A stretch of DNA of 58,413 bases from Nostoc sp. FACHB-280. GTDB lineage: Bacteria; Cyanobacteriota; Cyanobacteriia; Cyanobacteriales; Nostocaceae. The notes under the pieces are model-generated. The model did not search any database and was not told the DNA's origin. It worked only from the letters and a program-made list of their open reading frames with translations. Numbering within the stretch: position 1 is the stretch's first letter; each line of letters starts with the position of its first letter. Both the position numbers and the translations under genes were made by a program. The DNA is taken from contig NZ_JACJSD010000048.1 in NCBI RefSeq assembly GCF_014697615.1, positions 1 through 58,413 of the forward strand, given 5' to 3'. This document shows positions 54,482-58,413 of the stretch, in pieces.

Positions 54482-55432
54482 ATGGATATTAGTCTGTTTT
54501 TTCAGCAATTGTTAAATGGGTTATCTATTGGCAGTGTCTACGCGATTTTTGCTTTAGGATATACTCTGGTTTATTCTATTTTAGGCATCATTAATTTAGC
54601 TCATGGTGCAATTTTTACCCTTGGTGCGTATTTCACCTACGCACTCATGGGTGGAACTTTTGGATTTAACGGTTTACTGGCGAATTTGACTCTAACTTTG
54701 CAATTACCATTTGCCATATCCTTAATTATTGGTAGTAGCATAGCTGGATTGGTGGGAGTTGCAATGGAACGTATAGCTTTCCTACCTTTGCGCCGTCAAG
54801 GATCTGATCCTTTATTAACTGTTGTTTCTAGTTTGGGTGTAGCAGTTGTAATTGTTAACTTAATTCAGTACTTAGTAGGCGCAGAAAGTTATACATATCC
54901 CGCTAATACCTTTGGTAATTTACCACCTGCAATTAACTTCGGCACTGTTGAGAAACCAATTCCTATTCGCAGTGTGCAGATATTAATTTTTGTAGTGTCA
55001 ATCGTAATTGTGGCAATTCTTACCTATTTTATTAATCGAACTAAATATGGTAAGGCTATGCAAGCGATCGCCGAAGATGCAACCACAGCTAGTTTACTAG
55101 GAATTAACAGCGATCGCTTTATCGTTTTGACATTTTTTATCAGCAGCTTCTTAGCCGGATTAGCCGGAACATTGGTAGCTTCTAGCGTGAGTATTGCAGG
55201 GCCATACTTTGGAATCGCCTTTGGTTTGCGGGGGTTAGCCGTGATCGTCTTAGGTGGTTTGGGTAGTATTCCTGGTGCAGTTTTAGGAGGATTACTCATC
55301 GGCTTAGTAGAAGCTTTTGTCCCCGCCGAATACTCTGGTTACAAAGATGCTGTAGCATTTGGAATATTGTTTATCATGCTGTTAGTTAGACCTCAAGGTT
55401 TACTTGGTCGGCGGTTCGTTCAGAAAGTCTAA
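54482..55432 (+). CDS. ABC permease, LivH type
   Basis: 316 residues, about eight membrane helices, one half of the inner-membrane channel. Seen: LSIGSVYAIFALGYTLVYSILGIINLAHGAIFTLGAYF at the N-terminus and the EAA-like loop GKAMQAIAEDATTASLLGINSDRFI before GLAVIVLGGLGSIPGAVLGGLLIGL. It starts 8 bp after the binding protein. Partner of the LivM protein that follows. Confidence 0.93.
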   Translation: MDISLFFQQLLNGLSIGSVYAIFALGYTLVYSILGIINLAHGAIFTLGAYFTYALMGGTFGFNGLLANLTLTLQLPFAISLIIGSSIAGLVGVAMERIAFLPLRRQGSDPLLTVVSSLGVAVVIVNLIQYLVGAESYTYPANTFGNLPPAINFGTVEKPIPIRSVQILIFVVSIVIVAILTYFINRTKYGKAMQAIAEDATTASLLGINSDRFIVLTFFISSFLAGLAGTLVASSVSIAGPYFGIAFGLRGLAVIVLGGLGSIPGAVLGGLLIGLVEAFVPAEYSGYKDAVAFGILFIMLLVRPQGLLGRRFVQKV

Positions 55433-55455
55433 TAAATTCTGCATTCTGGCAATTT

Positions 55456-56388
55456 ATGGCTGAATTTTTTTCAACTTATGGTTCACTAATTGTCTCGATG
55501 GTGCTAGGAGCATTATTAGGACTTTCTTTGTACTTACCTTTAATGACTGGACAATTATCTTTAGCCAGTCCAGGATTTTATGCTTTAGGTGGATATATTG
55601 CAGCGATTTTATCCACAAAAGTATTTACATCTAGTAGTAATCTATTTCCCCTACATTTACTTTTATTGGAAATGTTAATCGCTGGTTTAGTGTCTGGGAT
55701 ACTAGGTTTATTAGTAGGTATTCCAGCATTAAGATTACGGGGAATCTATTTAGCGATCGCCACCATTGCTTTTGTTGAAGTTCTGCGAGTTCTTTCCTTA
55801 AATTTAGACATTACAGGCGGTGCTGTTGGGATTTTTGGTATACCCCAACCCTTCCAAACTCAAATCGAATATCTCTGGATTGCTTTACCGTTACTTTTAA
55901 TCAGTATGGTATTGTTTTATCGCTTAGAAAGAGTCAGAGTTGGTAGAGCATTTACAGCCATCCGCGAAGATGAATTAGCCGCCGGTGCAATGGGAATTAA
56001 CCCCACATACTACAAAGTCTTAGCCTTTACTTTAGGGGCAATTCTAGCTGGTATTGTAGGTGCAATTAGCGCCCATTTTCTCAACACCTGGAATGCGCGT
56101 CAAGGTACTTTTGATGCCAGTATTATTTACCTAACTTTTGTCTTAATTGGTGGTTCCAGAACTTTTTTAGGTTCAGTTGTAGGTGGTATGGTATTTACAG
56201 CCCTACCAGAAATTTTACGCGGTATCGCCGACTCTGGTATTTTTCCTGCTTGGTTAGGTTGGTTAGCCCAATTCCTCCGAGATGGTAGATTAATTATTTT
56301 TGGTTTACTTATAGTCATAGGTACTATTTTCTTTCCTCAAGGTTTAGTTACGCCTGAAATTTTTAAAATGGGTAAAGTCAGAAAATAA
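55456..56388 (+). CDS. ABC permease, LivM type
   Basis: 310 residues, about nine membrane helices. Seen: TGQLSLASPGFYALGGYIAAIL, GIPALRLRGIYLAIATIAFVEVLRVL, and the EAA loop GRAFTAIREDELAAGAMGINPTYYKVLAF, then FVLIGGSRTFLGSVVGGMVF. It pairs with LivH to form the channel. The gene follows livH with 23 bp spacing. Confidence 0.93.
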   Translation: MAEFFSTYGSLIVSMVLGALLGLSLYLPLMTGQLSLASPGFYALGGYIAAILSTKVFTSSSNLFPLHLLLLEMLIAGLVSGILGLLVGIPALRLRGIYLAIATIAFVEVLRVLSLNLDITGGAVGIFGIPQPFQTQIEYLWIALPLLLISMVLFYRLERVRVGRAFTAIREDELAAGAMGINPTYYKVLAFTLGAILAGIVGAISAHFLNTWNARQGTFDASIIYLTFVLIGGSRTFLGSVVGGMVFTALPEILRGIADSGIFPAWLGWLAQFLRDGRLIIFGLLIVIGTIFFPQGLVTPEIFKMGKVRK

Positions 56389-56401
56389 TTCAAATCTAAA
56401 T

Positions 56402-57193
56402 ATGTCTGAAATTAATGCCTCAGATAACAGTAAAGTTATATTAGAAGCTAACTCACTAACTCGCCGCTTTGGTGGTTTAGTTGCGGTAAATAATGTCTCT
56501 TTTAAAGTTAAACAATATGAAATTTTTGGCTTAATTGGCCCTAATGGTGCAGGAAAAACAACTTTATTTAATTTAATTACAGCCCTGATTCCACCTTCTG
56601 AGGGTGGATTGATTTATCAAGGTCAAGAAATTGCTCAACTGCGACCCCATCAAATTGCAGCTTTAGGTATTGCGAGAACCTTTCAAAATATTCGCTTATT
56701 TGGCGAATTATCAGCCTTAGAAAATGTTATAATTGGTCGGCATTTGCATACTAAAAGTAATATGATTACAGGAGTTTTGGGACTACCACCCGCTCCTACT
56801 GAAGAAAATCAAAGTAAGCAAAAAGCTTTAGAATTATTAGAATTAGTTGGGTTGAGCGATCACACAGCAGAAAAAGCTAAAAATTTCGCTTACGGTGATC
56901 AACGTCGTTTAGAAATTGCCCGTGCTTTAGCCTTAGAACCACAAATCTTGCTTTTAGACGAACCAGCAGCCGGGATGAACCCCAGTGAAAAACAGCAACT
57001 GAGCGAATTTATCCGCAATATCCGCGATCGCTTCAACTTAACCATTATTCTGATTGAACACCACGTACCATTAGTCATGGGTTTGTGCGATCGGATTGCT
57101 GTCTTAGATTTTGGTCAATTAATTGCTTTGGGTGAACCCTCTGTAGTCAGAAATAATCCAGCAGTCATCGAGGCTTATTTAGGAAATGAATAA
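56402..57193 (+). CDS. ABC ATPase, LivG type
   Basis: 263 residues. Walker A GPNGAGKTT (46-54), Q-loop ARTFQNIRLFGEL, LivG-type signature FAYGDQRRLEIARAL, Walker B ILLLDEPAAGMNPSE, and the H-loop EHH. It powers import by the LivH/LivM channel. Transporters of this class normally use two ATPases (LivG and LivF); the second is not downstream here, where glyQ follows on the other strand. Confidence 0.95.
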   Translation: MSEINASDNSKVILEANSLTRRFGGLVAVNNVSFKVKQYEIFGLIGPNGAGKTTLFNLITALIPPSEGGLIYQGQEIAQLRPHQIAALGIARTFQNIRLFGELSALENVIIGRHLHTKSNMITGVLGLPPAPTEENQSKQKALELLELVGLSDHTAEKAKNFAYGDQRRLEIARALALEPQILLLDEPAAGMNPSEKQQLSEFIRNIRDRFNLTIILIEHHVPLVMGLCDRIAVLDFGQLIALGEPSVVRNNPAVIEAYLGNE

Positions 57194-57286
57194 CATTAGT
57201 TGGCATAGCCACCCAACTCAGTTACTTGAATTGAGGTGACTAAGAGTTGCCAAAAACTAAATATAGAGTTTTGCAGATGGAACAAC

Positions 57287-58165
57287 TCACACTGCTGTTT
57301 TCTTCAACAAAGGATAACCCAACTTCTCTCGCTGTTCTACATATAGTTGTGCGACTTTTCGCGCCAAATGACGAATCCTCGCAATATAGCGAGTTCTTTC
57401 CGTTACAGAAATGACTCCTCTCGCATCCAGCAAATTGAAAGTGTGTGAACACTTCATCACATAATCCAAGCCTGGTAAGACTAAACCACGTTCCGTTAAC
57501 TGATTAGCTTCCTGTTCATACAAATTAAACAGTGTGAGCAACATCTCAGGGTTTGATGCTTCAAAGTTGTAAGTACTCTGCTCAATCTCATTTTGCAAGA
57601 AAACATCCCCATAAGTAATGTCATCTGTCCATTGAAGCTTGACAATTGCTTCCACTTGCTGGAGATACATCGCTAACCGCTCTAATCCATAAGTAATTTC
57701 AATTGATACAGGCTTACAGTCTATACCGCCGCATTGTTGGAAGTATGTAAATTGAGTAATTTCCATTCCATCCAACCAGACTTCCCAGCCAGTTCCCCAA
57801 GCACCTACCGTTGCATCTTCCCAATTATCTTCCACAAACCGAACATCATGGTCTTCAGGACGAATACCCAAAGCCCTCAAAGAATCAAGATAAATCTCTT
57901 GAATATTATCTGGTGACGGCTTAATTAAAACTTGGTACTGATAATAATGTTGGAAACGGTTAGGGTTTTCGCCATAACGGCCATCTGTAGGACGGCGACA
58001 TGGCTCAACATAAGCCACAGCCCAAGGTTCTGGCCCCAACGCCCTTAAAAATGTATGGGGATTTTTAGTACCAGCCCCCTTCTCAATGTCATAAGGCTGG
58101 GCAATCAAACAACCGCGATCGCTCCAAAATTGATGCAGTGTGGCTATTACTGACTGAAAATTCAC
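57287..58165 (-). CDS. glyQ: Glycyl-tRNA synthetase alpha subunit
   Basis: 292 residues, normal length for the bacterial alpha chain. It charges tRNA-Gly together with the beta subunit (glyS), which is not in the window. Seen: [61 protein letters not shown] at the N-terminus and the class II core with [53 protein letters not shown]. Convergent with the ABC ATPase gene. Confidence 0.98.
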   Translation of the reverse strand: MNFQSVIATLHQFWSDRGCLIAQPYDIEKGAGTKNPHTFLRALGPEPWAVAYVEPCRRPTDGRYGENPNRFQHYYQYQVLIKPSPDNIQEIYLDSLRALGIRPEDHDVRFVEDNWEDATVGAWGTGWEVWLDGMEITQFTYFQQCGGIDCKPVSIEITYGLERLAMYLQQVEAIVKLQWTDDITYGDVFLQNEIEQSTYNFEASNPEMLLTLFNLYEQEANQLTERGLVLPGLDYVMKCSHTFNLLDARGVISVTERTRYIARIRHLARKVAQLYVEQREKLGYPLLKKTAV

Positions 58166-58413
58166 GCTCTACCCTCCCTTACTCTGCACAGTGCATTCAC
58201 TATTGTGGACTAGAAAGCATATCAGTAGAGAGTTACAGCCGAAGAAAAAATATTTTTTGAGAAAGAGGTTGACACGAAGCGGTAGGTTAGATATATTGGA
58301 TAAGTGCCTGAGAGAGGGGGCGCTGCAAAGCGAAGCTCGCTCGAAGGGAACCGAACCATGAAAAGATTATAGTTTGAAAGCAATAATAGCACAAGTAGCC
58401 TGCGTCAAGTAAA

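Noticed and set aside
58166-58413. Possible gene at the right end
   Set aside because: The 248 bases have no open frame with coding character; only a CGAAGCTCGCTCGAAGGG-type repeat fragment is seen.

Overview
The window looks like chromosomal DNA of a filamentous, probably heterocyst-forming cyanobacterium (Nostoc/Anabaena/Calothrix type). The evidence is photosystem II genes psbB and psbT, an NDH-1MS CO2-uptake gene set (ndhF3, ndhD3, cupA), the ferredoxin-thioredoxin reductase catalytic chain, many copies of the HIP1 palindrome GCGATCGC, heptamer repeats between genes, and several families of small inverted-repeat elements. I see no transposase, integrase, CRISPR array, tRNA or rRNA.

Layout. 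0-5 kb: an orphan GyrB-type GHKL ATPase, a DUF58 protein, ftrC overlapping a DUF309 gene, and a type 2 NADH dehydrogenase. 5.7-9.1 kb: a large secreted haemagglutinin-like (two-partner secretion) gene split by a frameshift. 9-19 kb: an ankyrin protein, DUF4079 and DUF1997 proteins, an SDR protein, a diiron ferritin-like protein followed by an isoprenyl transferase, a fused acyl-CoA synthetase/acetyltransferase, a hydrogenase maturation protease and a pentapeptide protein. 19-23 kb: HAD phosphatase, ribosomal protein S1, psbT and psbB, all on the minus strand. 24-29 kb: a peptide-type ABC lipoprotein and one permease, moeA, and two tiny overlapping genes. 29-32.5 kb: RDD protein, rpmG, rpsR and an RNase II/R enzyme. 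32.5-43 kb: an accessory-looking stretch with an AbrB/VapC pair, two antitoxins whose toxins are truncated, a HicAB pair, two intact Uma2 genes and a dead third copy, a FadL-like porin, a B12-binding radical SAM enzyme, hemE and an aspartoacylase. 43-51 kb: a multi-cluster radical SAM enzyme resembling the MJ0619/Tes group, then cupA, a CDP-alcohol phosphatidyltransferase, ndhD3 and ndhF3. 51-58 kb: a GNAT, a stand-alone oxidoreductase like the N-terminal part of cyanobacterial SelD fusions, a branched-chain amino acid ABC transporter without livF, and glyQ.

How the parts work together. Most genes are housekeeping: photosynthesis and respiration (psbB, psbT, ndh-2, NDH-1MS), redox control (ftrC), tetrapyrroles and cofactors (hemE, moeA), and translation (rpsR, rpmG, S1, glyQ). 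The most unusual points are the lipid-type phosphatidyltransferase placed between ndhD3 and cupA, the nearby Tes-like radical SAM enzyme, two neighbouring toxin-antitoxin loci that kept the antitoxin and lost the toxin, the orphan GyrB-like ATPase, and four copies of a C/T-rich, TACACCC-containing inverted-repeat element. No complete, clearly new multi-gene system can be proven from sequence alone.
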